From Begonia masoniana (taxonomy: Eukaryota > Streptophyta > Magnoliopsida > Cucurbitales > Begoniaceae), in assembly GCA_022432975.1 (NCBI GenBank), contig CM039512.1:44305124-44369123 (forward strand): DNA of 64,000 nt. The letters run 5' to 3'. The first letter of the stretch is position 1. Each line of letters starts with the position of its first letter. The notes beneath the pieces were generated by a model. That model was given only the letters and a program-made list of their open reading frames with translations. It was not told the DNA's origin and searched no databases. Of the stretch, positions 12,006 through 22,889 are shown piece by piece. A program made the translations under genes and the position numbers.

Positions 12006-12373
12006 TGTGGGGATTAGTATTAAAAGGGCTATTTAGTAATTTAATAAGTTATAAGTTATTTTTAAATTCGGTTAAGGTAGTTTCCTATTTCTAAATTCGG
12101 TTATGGGAGTTTCGTAATTAAAAGAGAAGTCTAAATTCGGTAGTTTCTAATTAAAAGAGAAGACTAGATTAGGTAGTTTCCTAATTAAAAGAGAAGACTA
12201 GATTAGGATTTAAATAAATACCTTTGTAATCTCTTGGGGGGATACAGAGAATAATCAAGTTTTTTTTTTTCATTCTTAATTCCTTAGTATTAACTCTAGA
12301 GCGAGTTACGCTCTAGAATTCGTCATAATATTACTACTATTTTATTATCGTTAGTGAAAATCGGGTTGTATCA
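12006..12373 (+). mobile_element. 5' LTR of a Gypsy chromovirus
   Basis: TGTGGGGATTAG at about 12006 begins a stretch with repeated AATTAAAAGAGAAG words, a TATA-like TTTAAATAAATA near 12212, an inverted repeat CTCTAGAGCGAGTTACGCTCTAGA, and the end GGGTTGTATCA at 12373, four bases before the primer binding site. The left border is a guess from TG and typical LTR size (about 370 bp); the right border is firm. Confidence 0.6.
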
Positions 12374-12376
12374 ATT

Positions 12377-12391
12377 TGGTATCAGAGCAAG
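12377..12391 (+). promoter_or_regulatory. Primer binding site (initiator Met tRNA)
   Basis: TGGTATCAGAGCAAG matches the usual plant primer binding site complementary to the 3' end of initiator tRNA-Met, three bases after the LTR end at 12373. Confidence 0.9.
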
Positions 12392-12403
12392 ATTCTGGGA
12401 TCC

Positions 12404-13534
12404 ATGGCTCAAGGGAAGAAAATTAAAGCACTTGAAGAGCAGTTTCGGAAATTTGGGTACAGATTTTTCTACAAATGAAGGTGTCATTCACGGGTCTTGA
12501 GAGCCGAATGGATGAGAAGTTTGCTTCTATGGAACAACTGCTGCGTGCAATCGCTGAGAAATAGGACAGCCCTGCTGCGAAAGCACCAGTGCCACCGATG
12601 GACCCATTTGGGTGACTACGTCCATATCGGGAGCCACAACGACAGTCGCCACGACAGCTACAGGAGTGCCGCACGAAACTCAAGGGATTTTTCTGTAAAA
12701 TTTGGGATCGCATGGATCTATTCCACCATATTTAGGCATGTTATGACAGTCGACGTGGTTAGAGTCGCACGGGGTTAATCCAGCAGGAGAAGTGGCTCGC
12801 ACAGGAGGAAGTTTTAGTGCCCCAATTCCCTGGAACACAGGTCTAATAGCTTGGCCCGGGGTTGGACAGCAAGGCCAGCCTCTAGCCCAGCCATGGCTAG
12901 GACGTGTGGGGTCGAGACAAGGGCTGCCGCTGGGCTCGTCGGAGCAACGCCAAGGCTCAGGCACTTCGAGATCAATGGTAAGGAATGGACACCTACCAGG
13001 GAGTGCGGCAACACCACAACCAACGTTCAATTTCACGGGACCAATGCCACACAGGGTCAGCATGAGCGGAGAGCAAGGGAATTATTGACAGGAGATGATG
13101 GACCAGGATATGGGTCGCGGTTCTCAATGGATGGGAGGTGGCAAGACCGCAGCCGGGATAGAGAGCCACATTTGTAAATTGAAAATGCCCGTCTTTGAGG
13201 GCAATGATGCACACGACTGGGTATATAGAGTGGAATGTTATTTTGTTGTCACCGGATTAACCGAAGTTGAGCAACTTGTAGCGGCCAGTATTTGTCTAGA
13301 AGGAAGAGCGCTAGCTTGGTTCCGTTGGCGTGAACAACGCAATCCATTACGATCATGGGGTGAATTCAAAGAATGCTAATTAGAACATTTTTGTCCGATT
13401 CAAGATGGCAGCCCGAGCGAGCAGTTTTTTGGCATCACCCAAACATGAACAGTGATGGAATACCGTGATCGTTTTGAGCTGCTATCTAGTCAAATGCAAG
13501 GGTACTCGGACGCGAATTTGACTGTAAATTTTCT
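12404..13534 (+). pseudogene. Gypsy gag, broken and fused to pol
   Basis: A start at 12404 gives MAQGKKIKALEEQF, followed by frameshifts and stops. The Retrotrans_gag-type core is readable at 13165-13530: [72 protein letters not shown]. There is a Gly/Pro/Gln-rich linker before it. The frame then runs directly into pol at about 13535 ([14 protein letters not shown]). The zinc knuckle, protease and nearly all RT are absent, so an internal deletion of perhaps 1.5 kb joined gag to the end of RT. Stops within the core (for example before LEHFCPIQDG) show it is not functional. Confidence 0.85.
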
Positions 13535-14483
13535 AAAAGGATATAGCTCCATCGCGAGGCCATTAACGGATCAATTAAAGAAGGACAATTTCAAGTGGGG
13601 GTTAGAGGCTCAACAAGCATTCGAGTAGTTAAAGGTGGCAATGACTACGGTGCCGGTGTTAGCCTTACTAATTTTTCAACAACAATTTGTGGTAGAGACA
13701 GATGCTTCGGGGTATGGACTTGGAGGAGTATTAATGCAAAATCGGTGGCCAATTGCCTACTACAGTCAGACCCTTACAGTTCGAGCTCGACTAAAGTCAG
13801 TTTACGAGCGTGAATTAATGGCAATTGTTCTCGCCATCCAGAAATGGAGACCATATTTGTAGGGATGCAAATTCTTAGTGCGAACAGATCAGCGAAGTTT
13901 AAAATTTTTACTAGAGCAACGTTTAGTCGCCAGCACGCATCAAAAATGGTTATCCAAGCTCCTCGGTTACACGTTTGAGATACAGTTTCATTCAGGGGCA
14001 GGCAACCGGGCCGCAAACACATTATCACGTCGAGAAGAAGCGCCGCTCCTCTCGGTCCTCTCTACTACAGTCTCACTTGATTGGACAGAGCTCCTTTGTG
14101 ACAATGACACCGGGGAGGGAATGCGCAAGATTCGAGTGGCGGTGAGTCGCAAAGAAGACGGATATGAGAATTACAAGGTGATTGATGGTCGACTTCTGTA
14201 TGCCGGTCGATTGGTATTGCCCCGCACGTCCACTTACATTCTTAAATTACTCCGGGATTTTCATAACAGTGTAATAGGAGGGCACACGGGTGTTCAAAAG
14301 ACCTATCGATGAATTGCACGCGAATTGTTCTAGGTAGGGATGAAGAGAGATGTCGAGAATTGGATGGCCCAGTGTGATGTGTGCCAACGTCATAAGTACA
14401 TGGCCATGGCCCAGGAGGGTTGTTACAGCCACTGCAGTTACCAGAGCGCGTGTGGGCAGACGTATCTATGGATTTTATTGAGG
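13535..14483 (+). pseudogene. Gypsy RNase H and integrase N-terminus
   Basis: Order of parts: end of the RT connection ([18 protein letters not shown]), RNase H with the metal-binding Asp in [11 protein letters not shown], Glu in YERELMAIV and Asp in RTDQRSLKFLLEQR, the HSGAGNRAANTLSRR end, then the integrase HHCC zinc region ([26 protein letters not shown]). In-frame stops occur at 13627 (before LKVAM), 13861, near 14310 and before LLQPLQLPE. The wording fits chromoviruses of the Galadriel/Reina group, but the lineage is uncertain because RT is deleted. Confidence 0.85.
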
Positions 14484-15191
14484 GGTTGACCAAGTCGGAA
14501 GGATACATGGTGATTTTTGAAGTTGTTGATCGTTTAAGTAAATATAGCCATTTCATTATGCTTCGACATCCGTTTACTGCAATTTCGGTGGCACGAATGT
14601 TTATCAAAGAGGTAGTCAAGTTACATGGAATGCCCGAATCTATTGTCTCTGATCGTGACAAAGTCTTCCCAAGCCATTTTTGGAAGGAGTTGTTTCATAT
14701 GCAAGGCACTGTACTTAAACGTAGTACGACATTTCACTCACAGACCAACAATCAAACCGAAGTTTTAAATCGAAGCCTTGAGTCCTATCTTCGTTGTTTT
14801 GCATCCAAAACCCCAACAAAATGGGCGACAGGGCTAGCTTGGGCTAAATATTCTTATAACACCTCTTATCATTCTCTTCAGGGGACACCCCCTTTAGAAT
14901 TCTCTATGGCCGTGATCCACCACATTTGGTCCATTACGGACATCAGGAGACGCCGGTATCCCAAGTGGAGGTGTATTTAAAGAAACGTGATGATCATTTA
15001 AAGGATCTTAAGCGACACTTGGAACGGGCATAACAATTAATGAAGCAGCAAGCAGACAGTCATCGCCGCGATGTTCAATTTGAGGTGGGCGATCGAGTAT
15101 ACTTGAAGTACGACCATATTGACAGTGGAGTGTCACACGGCGTGTAAATGAAAAATTAGCACCTAAATATTTTGGTCCATATAAGGTATTG
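14484..15191 (+). pseudogene. Integrase core, first tandem copy
   Basis: This is the integrase catalytic core: [58 protein letters not shown], then [15 protein letters not shown] with the third acidic residue. The first Asp lies just upstream in SMDFIEG. A frameshift near 14890 alters the sequence after GTPPLEFS, and the following GPYKVLE-like segment ends at 15187, where the sequence starts again with GGGGTTGACCAAGTCGG. Everything from here repeats from 15192. Confidence 0.9.
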
Positions 15192-15964
15192 GAGGGGTTG
15201 ACCAAGTCGGAAGGATACACAGTGATTTTTGAAGTTGTGGATCGTTTAAGTAAATATAACTATTTCATTCTGCTTCGACATCCGTTTACTGCAATTTTGG
15301 TGGCACGGGTGTTTATCAAAGAGGTAGTCAAGTTACATGGAATGCCCGAATCTATTGTCTCTGACCATGACAAAGTCTTCCTAAGCCATTTTTGGAAGGA
15401 GTTGTTTCATATGCAAGGCACTGTACTTAAACGTAGCACGGCGTTTCACCCACAGACCAACAATCAAACCGAAGTTTTAAATCAAAGCCTTGAGTCCTAT
15501 CTTCGTTGTTTTGCATCCAAAACCCCAACAAAATGGGCGACATGGCTAGCTTGGGCTGAATATTCTTATAACACCTCTTATCATTCATCTTCAAGGGACA
15601 CCCCCTTTAGAATTCTCTATGGCCATGATCCACCACATTTGGTCCATTACGGACATCAGGAGACGCCGGTATCCCAAGTGGAGGAGCATTTAAAGAAACG
15701 TGGTGATCATTTAAAGGATCTTAAGCGACACTTGAAACGGGCACAACAATTAATGAAGCGGCAAGTAGACAGTCATCGCCGCGATGTTCAATTTGAGGTG
15801 GGCGATCGAGTATACTTGAAGTTACGACCATATCGACATCGGAGTGTCACACGGCGTGGAAATGAAAAATTAGCGCTTAAATATTTTGGTCCATATAAGG
15901 TATTGGAGCGGATAGGCGACGTGGCTTACAAATCACAATTACCATCAACTGCTGTAATTCATCC
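15192..15964 (+). pseudogene. Integrase core, second tandem copy
   Basis: A 713-bp-shifted direct copy of the preceding segment, differing at scattered bases ([10 protein letters not shown] against [10 protein letters not shown]). It is in better frame than the first copy and continues into the integrase C-terminal domain ([47 protein letters not shown]). It is cut at 15964 by the LTR beginning TGTAACACCC. The rest of the element, including any chromodomain and the 3' LTR, is not in the window. Confidence 0.9.
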
Positions 15965-17515
15965 TGTAACACCCTAAAAATTTCTAAAATGTATGTAGCC
16001 TTAGACTAGATTATTAGGAGAGTTTAAGGTTGGTTCTAATAATTTCTAGTAAGTTGTATTAGTATATAAGTTGGAAGAGAAAGAAAGAAGAAGTTTATGA
16101 AATTTGAAGTAAAAACAAATGGTTGAAAGTAAAAAAAAAAAAACAAAAGTGTCGTACTTGACTTTTCTTTTGACTTAGTGTAGGTGAAATATCAAAGGGG
16201 AAGTGAGGTTAAAGGAGGGATCCACGTTGGAAGGAAGAGGAGGAAAAATGAGTTTGACCATTCAAACAAAAAGAGTTGAAAATTTCATGGTTTGAAAAAG
16301 TCAAAATGCATTAACCAATAGAAATGCTTGTAAATAAAAGTGAAAAGCAATGGAAAGTGAGGATTGAATGAAGCATTTCAGCGTTGGAAATCAAAGGAGT
16401 TTAAGGGAGGGTTAAATTCAAACTTTAAACAAATTTGTGGTGGAAAAGTAAAAGTAAAAGAAATTGTTTTATAAATAAAAGAAAGTGAAGGATAAAATAT
16501 CATAAACACTCTCTTCTTCCTCTTGCCATTCACGAATTTCTTGCCGCCATTGAAGCCCCTCCAAAGCTTCATCTCATCAAGAGTTTTCAAGGTATTTTGA
16601 AGTAAATTAGTGGGGTTTTTAGTTTTATACCTTAAGGGGTTGATTTTAGGTGTTTAGTGGGAGTTTTGATGAGTTTTTGGAAGGTTTGTGTAAACCCTAA
16701 GGGTGACCTCCGAAAATTGAGTTTCAATGTTGGTTTTCTTTCCTATTTTGATCATTAATTGTTAGATGGATTAGTTTAGGTGGTTAAAGTGATTAGATTA
16801 TGGATTGGAAGTAAATTACACAAAACCGGTTTTTATACAAATGTGTAACCGATTCTGGTCTGTGCATTTTGGATTGGCTAAGTGTGTTGTTTGGTTAATT
16901 TGAGTGTTTGAATGGATAGTAGACGTGTAGAGGTTTCCGAATTGGGGTGGCACGTCGAAATCTGTTGAAAAACGAGAGAGTTATGACCGTTTAAAGTTTG
17001 ACGGTCAATTTTGGATAAAAATCGGGTTTGTGTGTTTAATTGTGAGATTGTTTGAGTGTTGGTTAGTTTTAGGTTAAAAAGTGAGGGTTAGTTTAAGTTA
17101 GTTGAATTTTTAGAATCCTTTAGCTTGCTACTAAGTAAATTTTCCTTAATGGTTAGGTAATCGAGCGTGTCGTTCGGTGGGACGAAGTGACGAAACGTCT
17201 TTGGAGCAACCAGGTAAGTAGCGGATGCGTGTTTGTTGCCTTCGGGGCCTACACCATAGAACGGTAGGGATTGTTTGCTTGTTTGCTGTGTTTTACTTTG
17301 TGTCATGCATCGTGTGTCATGCATCATTGTTTTCTAAACTACGAAATCACGTGTTTTGCATGTTCGAGTGGTGAGGATGATGAAATGAAAGATAAGAATT
17401 GATTGTAACATGGCCTCGAGTAGAATAGCTTCATCGGGCAAGTGGCTCGTTGTAGCACCCCGAGAGGGATTCTATGAGAGATGCTATGCTAAAGTACGTA
17501 ATACGTCGTGAGTAT

Positions 17516-17650
17516 AAATGCCTCGACCTGCTCGTGCTGATAAGCACACTAGGGCTTCTGAATGCCTCGACCTGCTCGTGCTGAAAGGCACAATGGGGAT
17601 TCTGAATGCCTCGATCTGCTCGTGCCGGAAGGCACACTGGGGATTCTACG
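17516..17650. repeat. Three tandem copies of a 44-bp repeat in an LTR
   Basis: Each copy starts TGCCTCGA(C/T)CTGCTCGTGC, followed by a short inverted GTGC..GCAC pair and GGG(C/A)TTCT. The three copies differ at a few positions each. No equivalent was found in the other LTRs of the family. Confidence 0.85.
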
Positions 17651-18544
17651 ATCGACAAAGGAGGAGATTCGGTTGGCCGTCCCGGACTGTGTTAGGACGT
17701 GTGCCTCCGGTTTTGCTCCGTGGATCAAGGCGTGGCCGTCCTGGACTGTGTGGGGGCGTGTGCCTACTTGATTCTCCTGAAAGTGAAAGACAAATGTAAA
17801 CGAAATGAAAAGAAAACAACAGAGTGTGTAGAACTGCATATTAGGGTTGAGTCGAGCATTTAGTGTGTATTGTGCATTATTTCCCTACTTGCTAAGCGTT
17901 AAGCTTACCTTTTTGTGTTATATGGTGTAGGTGAGGAGTTGTATACAGGTGAGGTAGACGAGACCGCCGAGGATTAGGCCGCAGTCAGAGGAATACGGAG
18001 TCCGCCGGTGCAGGCTATTGTTGGGGCGTTTTGACCACTGTATGCCTCGGGCAGTGTGGGAGGTGAAAATTATGGGATAGATGGTTTGTTTTTAGGTTTT
18101 GTAAATGTTTTGGGATGTTTAGTTAAGTTAGAAACGTGATATATTTTAGTACATTTTGGTACATGGTGTTTATAAATGATTTCGTAGTTATTTTGGAAAG
18201 TTTTCAAGTCAATGGTGTTATTTGATTGTTGGATAATGGTCATAAATGTTTGGGGTTTGAAACAGTATGTTTTTGGTTTTAAATTTTCAGGTTTTGGTTT
18301 ATCGGATTTTAGGCGTTACGCCGCCCGTTTTGATTTTAAAATAAATAATGTCGGGTTACGTTCTCTATTTTTGTAAATATCTGTTTTAAGTCGGTTTTCT
18401 AAGATTTTTACGGGACATGGAGTTGAGGGTGTCGGGAAGGTATGGTTAAAATTTTGGAATTTTTGGGAGTGTTTTGCTCCTAGAAATATGAAGGAAAGTC
18501 GAGGAAGTCGAAAAAAGGTCAATTTGGGCGTTTTTGGGGCTAAA

Positions 18545-18662
18545 GGTGGCGATCGATCGCCACTGGGCGCCGATCGATCGCCACCGGGGTGCGTTTTTGA
18601 GTCAAGAACAGAGAGGGTGGCGATCGATCGCCGTTGGGCAGCAAACGATCGCCCGTGGCACG
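18545..18662. repeat. Cluster of GGCGATCGATCGCC palindromes in an LTR
   Basis: GGCGATCGATCGCC, GCCGATCGATCGCC and a third GGCGATCGATCGCC occur within 80 bases, followed by the half-site ACGATCGCCC. The shorter form CGATCGATC returns at 9400-9435, 21165-21185, 61915-62000 and, in changed form (GATCAGTCGCC), at 23110-23235. The role is unknown. Confidence 0.8.
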
Positions 18663-18944
18663 CGAAAAGCACGTGCTGAGCGCGCGCACGGCGCCTAGCA
18701 GCGCCCCAATGCATTTTTTTTTAAATTTTCATTTTATTTCCTATTTTCAAATTATTTTAACCCGACATTTTTCGACGTATTTTAAACGTATTTTGGGCAC
18801 ACTTTTCAAGAAAATTTCGGGGTTCAGAAAAACTGAAAATCGAGTCGATAATTTATCAAAAATTATTTTAAACGTGGTTTTAAACTCGGGATAGGTTAGT
18901 AAAGTGACGCACCGAGCCGGGGTGGTTCGGGGTGTTACAAAGTT

Positions 18945-18956
18945 TGTATCAGAGCA
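18945..18956 (+). promoter_or_regulatory. Degenerate primer binding site
   Basis: TTGTATCAGAGC follows the LTR end by five bases and differs by one base from the usual TGGTATCAGAGC. It identifies 15965-18939 as a 5' LTR. Confidence 0.75.
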
Positions 18957-19093
18957 AAAGTGGTCGTGATGTTCAAAGGATTACCCGACAATACCGACCA
19001 CCGTGCAACGTGCTTCACCGACTGTAAGTATTTCTTTAACTCTAGTTAGTTCCTTTTCTAAGATTAGATTTTGCTAACTTTTCAGGAATAGAA

Positions 19094-19693
19094 ATGTCGA
19101 GGAACCCACAATAACTAGGACAACCTAGAAACGAGCTTGAAGAGTTAGTCAAGCTTCTTACAGAGTTGGTCTGTATGCAAACCGATATGTGGAGTAGTCT
19201 AGTAATTCAGAAGTTGGTTTTATCGGACCGACTAGAGGCATCATACTTGGAGGTGACTTCAAAGACAATAGAAGTACTATTGGCCAAAAGGGAGTGGGTT
19301 AAGTCAATAGAAAACCCTAGAGAAAACTTCAACAAAACGACATGTCAGATATACAGGGGAGAATCTTCTTCGCAATCACAAGAAATGAAAAGACCGGGGG
19401 AAAATTTTGATGATCCGAGGTAAGGAAAGAGGCAACGACAAAAACAAAGGAGAAACTTTCCACAATGTTCTAAGTGTTTAAAAGCCCATCCAGGAGAATG
19501 TGAGCAGTATGCGGGCAGATGTTACAATTGTTTTGAGGATGGCCATTTTGCCCGAGATTGCACCAAACCCAAAGTTACTCGGTGCTTTAAGTGTAATGAA
19601 CCAGGACACATGGCTAAGGATTGTCTCGCTATAAAGAAGATTGAGTTGGAGAATAGTGATCAACTAGTGAAGACCTCAGGTATAATAATTTAG
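19094..19693 (+). pseudogene. Mini-Gag with three zinc knuckles
   Basis: The frame starts MSRNP at 19094 and has stops after MSRNPQ and after FDDPR. It then reads a basic segment (KRQRQKQRRNFPQ) and three zinc knuckles: CSKCLKAHPGEC (C-x2-C-x3-H-x3-C), CYNCFEDGHFARDC and CFKCNEPGHMAKDC (C-x2-C-x4-H-x4-C). It ends in SGIII and a stop at 19693. There is no recognisable capsid-type Retrotrans_gag domain, only about 100 residues of charged helix-like sequence before the knuckles. The minus-strand element at 22107-22721 has the same design. No protease, RT or integrase follows, so the element is non-autonomous. Confidence 0.8.
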
Positions 19694-20934
19694 TCATTCA
19701 TTGCATGCTTTAATAGTATAATTATGAGGAATGTTCTAGTGTGATAAAGGAGAGAATACGGTGGATTAAAGGTAAGACGAGATAGATTTTAGCATGAAAG
19801 AGTTATGCGTCAAAGTAGATAATCTAGGATTTTGTTATCCTGGGAGAGATATATTCCACGATAGATAAAATTGGAATAGATAGAAGTTTGACCTTAGTTG
19901 GTAAACCCTTAGTTGGTAAACCCTTGGCGTTCTAGGAATGCGATAAATAAAAAGAGAAGTTTGAAGTTAGAAACAAAATTATCGGGAGACACCCTAGACA
20001 GTCGTAATGCCATTAGTAAATTTATGAGGGTATGTGTAGATGATAAAAAGTAGTATACTTTAGATTATGTAGAGTTGAGAGTATTTAGAGACAAACTACG
20101 TTTGAGAGTTTAGATCGGGGCAATTTGGTGACTATGGAACCTGAGTGATCCTGTAGGACTGTTTGTACTAATTAATATCGATGATGGAAACATGAGAAAG
20201 TTATTTCAAGGAGAGCCAATAGACTTTGAAGTATTAGGGAATTAGGGAATTAAAGATTAATGCACAATGATACTCAGGTTAGAAAATGATTGATCCTTAG
20301 GGAATAAGTACCATTATAGTAGATTGCTCAATCAAGGAAGATAGGGGATGTGCGAAAAGATGATGACTGGCACGGTATAGGAGAATTAAAGTTGTTATTA
20401 AATAGTGTACATGCTGTGCTGGACTTTGATGTACTTGACCTAAAGTTCTGGAGTTAAAAATATAAAAGTTTAGAACAACTTAAAAATTTAGATGCCTTGA
20501 CTAATTAGAGAAAAGTCTAGCCTCTTGAATTAAGAGGAGGTTCTGAGGATTAGAGTATAGTAAGCCATGCGTAAATTAGCTAGAGAGAGTGTCTATTTTA
20601 GAACAATATCAGGTAAGAGGCTAAGATTAAAGATGTGAAGTGAGCTACAACAAGTTAATTCTTGTAGAGAAATTTAGGAGAATATTTAGAAACTGGATTA
20701 GCAGAATGAAAGAGAATATGTTATTAGCAGAATGAAAGAGAGTATGTTAGTAATAAAGTTTGGAGAGATTTCTGAGAAAAATTTAAATATTTGTATACGA
20801 ATGGAAAGACTTGGAAAAGAAATTTGCAATAGTATTAGTAATACAAAGATTTGAGGTTTAAGTTGTAAGTGTTAAATGAGGTAGAAGCTAAAAAGGGTAT
20901 AAGAAATTTGAATAAGAAGAACGGAATGGTGAAT
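19694..20934 (+). other. Purine-rich non-coding interior of the mini-Gag element
   Basis: About 1.24 kb of A/G-rich plus-strand sequence, poor in C, with no pol motif in any frame. Local repeats include GTTGGTAAACCCTTAG at about 19898-19925 and AGCAGAATGAAAGAGA at about 20700-20735. The minus-strand element at 21193-22106 shows equally purine-rich sequence in its own sense, and one stretch (GAAAG-TTA-GC then CTGGGA) looks alike in both, so it appears to be a family feature. Confidence 0.6.
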
Positions 20935-21192
20935 ACGCAGCCTGTTTTGATTTTAAAATAAATAATGTCAGGTTACGTTCTCTATTTTTGTTAATATCCG
21001 TTTTAAGTCGGTTTTCTAAGATTTTTACGGGACATGGAGTTGAGGGTGTCAGGAAGGTATGGTTAAAATTTTGGAATTTTTGGGAGTGTTTTGCTCGTAG
21101 AAATATGAAGGAAAGTCGAGGAAGTCGAAAAAATGTCAATTTGGGGGTTTTTGGGGCTAAAGGTGGTGATCGATCGCCACTGGGCACCGATC
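20935..21192 (+). mobile_element. Internal LTR fragment, plus orientation
   Basis: This 258-bp segment matches 18322-18580, the later part of the LTR at 15965, almost base for base from CCTGTTTTGATTTTAAAA through the first GATCGATCGCC palindrome. It starts and ends abruptly inside the LTR, so it is a fragment, not a full 3' LTR. It marks the junction between the plus-strand and the minus-strand mini-Gag elements. Confidence 0.85.
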
Positions 21193-22106
21193 TACCTCTC
21201 GGGTCCTTTGAACACTAAAGTTCCTACTTCCTTCATGGGGGCAAGTCACAGGTTACGGTGTTTAACTCGAACCGCATCAACTTTAGACTTACTACTTATC
21301 TGTTATCTTTCTAAACCAAAAGTTCGAAATCAACTACTCGTTACCTTTCCTAATTGGTTCTCACTCTGTCGAACCACTATCCCGCCTAACATTGCACTAT
21401 ACCTCAAATCATTACTTTTACTTTAGGGTGTTAAATTCCTCTCAAATTAACTGACACATCTAAATCCCTAAATTCACTCTAACTCTCATCTACTTGCCCC
21501 ATCCTCTTCGAACAACATGCACTCATGACTTGCCGCATCTATTACTTACATATCGCTCTTAACTTAACTAAGTTTTCTCCTTTATCGCGTTAGTAGTAAC
21601 CTCACACATCTGAAGAGAAACAAGTCCCTCTTTTATCGACTATTCTTCTAAAGTGGTACATATCTCCTAGAAAACGATCAATGCTAGTGACTTAAGTATC
21701 GTCTTACATAAAATTCTCTGTTTTCTAATGTCTCTAATTTGGTAACCTACCAACTTCGCCTCGATATCATTATTCTCTTCACTGATATTTACTAAGTCAA
21801 ATGCTCATATTTGACAATTCACCTAAGCTAGACTTTTGGTTACTACCTTCATTTAAATACTTAGAAGGTCTGTCAAATAAAGTCCAGTTTATGTCTATTC
21901 AACCGTTATATCTCTTAAGTTGTATCCCTCCAATGGTAATAAACTCTAAGTATGTATACACTCGTACAACTATCCCAGGTCATTCGTCTAAATGCGTAAC
22001 TTTCTCCATTCACTATCCTCCTTCTATCCAATATACGAAAGTTACGTTTTAAACCTCTACTCTAATTACACTTCTACTCTAACGCTCATTATCTTATTAA
22101 TCGCCA
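21193..22106 (-). other. Purine-rich non-coding interior, minus strand element
   Basis: The plus strand is rich in C and T, so the sense (minus) strand is purine-rich, mirroring 19694-20934. No pol motifs were found in any frame. It lies downstream of the minus-strand mini-Gag in that element's sense. Confidence 0.6.
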
Positions 22107-22721
22107 CTATATGAATATACCTGGAATAATCGATGGTTGAGCGATTCCCTCTTCTTCGATCAAGGTAGACATCCTCAAAGGACAACACGGCGGTATCTTA
22201 TTCGGTCCTAGACAATCTCTGGCCTTGTGCCCCACCTTGTCGCACCAAAAACATCAACCGGAATGCAACTTGCACTCCCCAAAGTGATTCTTCAGACACG
22301 TAGGGCATCAGGGAGCTTGTTGAGCCCCTTGTGGCCGTTCACTTCTGTCTTGAATAAACGGTGCATCATTGGGCCTCGTAGCGCCCCGTCGGTGTAGTTG
22401 CCAACACTGTTTTTGTTGCGGTTGCACCTCTCGGAAAAACCTCATTGGACAGTTCCTAGAGAGATGACCCAATCCATTACACGCAAAGCATCGGCCAGAA
22501 CCTGCCTTGCACACCCCACCATGGCACTTCTTACACGTTTGGCATTGAGGGAACTGCACCAGCCTTCGTGTACGTTTCTCATCTACCACGCTAATTAAAT
22601 CCTCACCAACTCTTTTTGTGCCCTTAACTGGTAGCTGCTTCTCCTCTAGCTCAACAATTCGCACCATATTTGTAAGCTGGCTAATGAGATCCACTCGGAG
22701 TTGCCTAGGTGCTCTCGGCAT
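22107..22721 (-). pseudogene. Mini-Gag with four zinc knuckles
   Basis: From the ATG at 22721 one frame runs 205 codons to TAG at 22107, with two TGA stops (at 22308 and after CKLHSG). It begins MPRAPRQLRVDLISQL, then a short basic linker, then knuckle pairs: CQTCKKCHGGVC plus CFACNGLGHLSRNC, and after a Gln/Arg-rich spacer CPTCLKNHFGEC plus CFWCDKVGHKARDC. The short-plus-long pair is therefore duplicated. A capsid-type domain is absent. The last residues (PGIFI, stop) resemble the end of the plus-strand copy (SGIII, stop). Both TGA codons fit CGA-to-TGA change. No pol follows. Confidence 0.8.
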
Positions 22722-22875
22722 TTCTTGTTCCTAGACACAATACAAACACAAGACAAAACAATATAAACATCTATAAATCAGACTTAAACTTAAATACTTA
22801 CAGTCGATAGAGAGTCCTCGTGCGGCGGTGTGTTTTTGGCAGGCACTTCACGAAAGTCGCTTTTAAAACTCCGTC

Positions 22876-22889
22876 TCCCTGATACCATA
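22876..22889 (-). promoter_or_regulatory. Primer binding site, minus strand
   Basis: The minus strand reads TATGGTATCAGGGAGACGG beside the LTR end at 22893. It is close to TGGTATCAGAGC but has GG for AG. It shows that 22893-25759 is the 5' LTR of a minus-strand element. Confidence 0.7.

Larger units (their letters stand above)
15965..18939 (+). mobile_element. 5' LTR of a mini-Gag Gypsy element
   Basis: The LTR starts TGTAACACCCTAAAAATTTC at 15965, right after integrase codons for VIHP, and ends GGGGTGTTACA at 18939, a length of 2975 bp. A degenerate primer binding site follows at 18945. It contains three copies of a roughly 44-bp repeat (17518-17650), palindromic GGCGATCGATCGCC blocks (18545-18660), and a GC-rich stretch. 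The 5 bp before it are CATCC; the matching copy at the far end is not found because the 3' end of the element is lost. Open stretches inside it have no coding features. Confidence 0.85.

Noticed and set aside
12497..13214. Several overlapping frames of 70-127 codons on both strands
   Set aside because: Shadows of the decayed gag at 12404-13534, in a GC-rich linker.
17431..17839. Small frames in the LTR at 15965-18939
   Set aside because: They follow the 44-bp repeat and have no domain.
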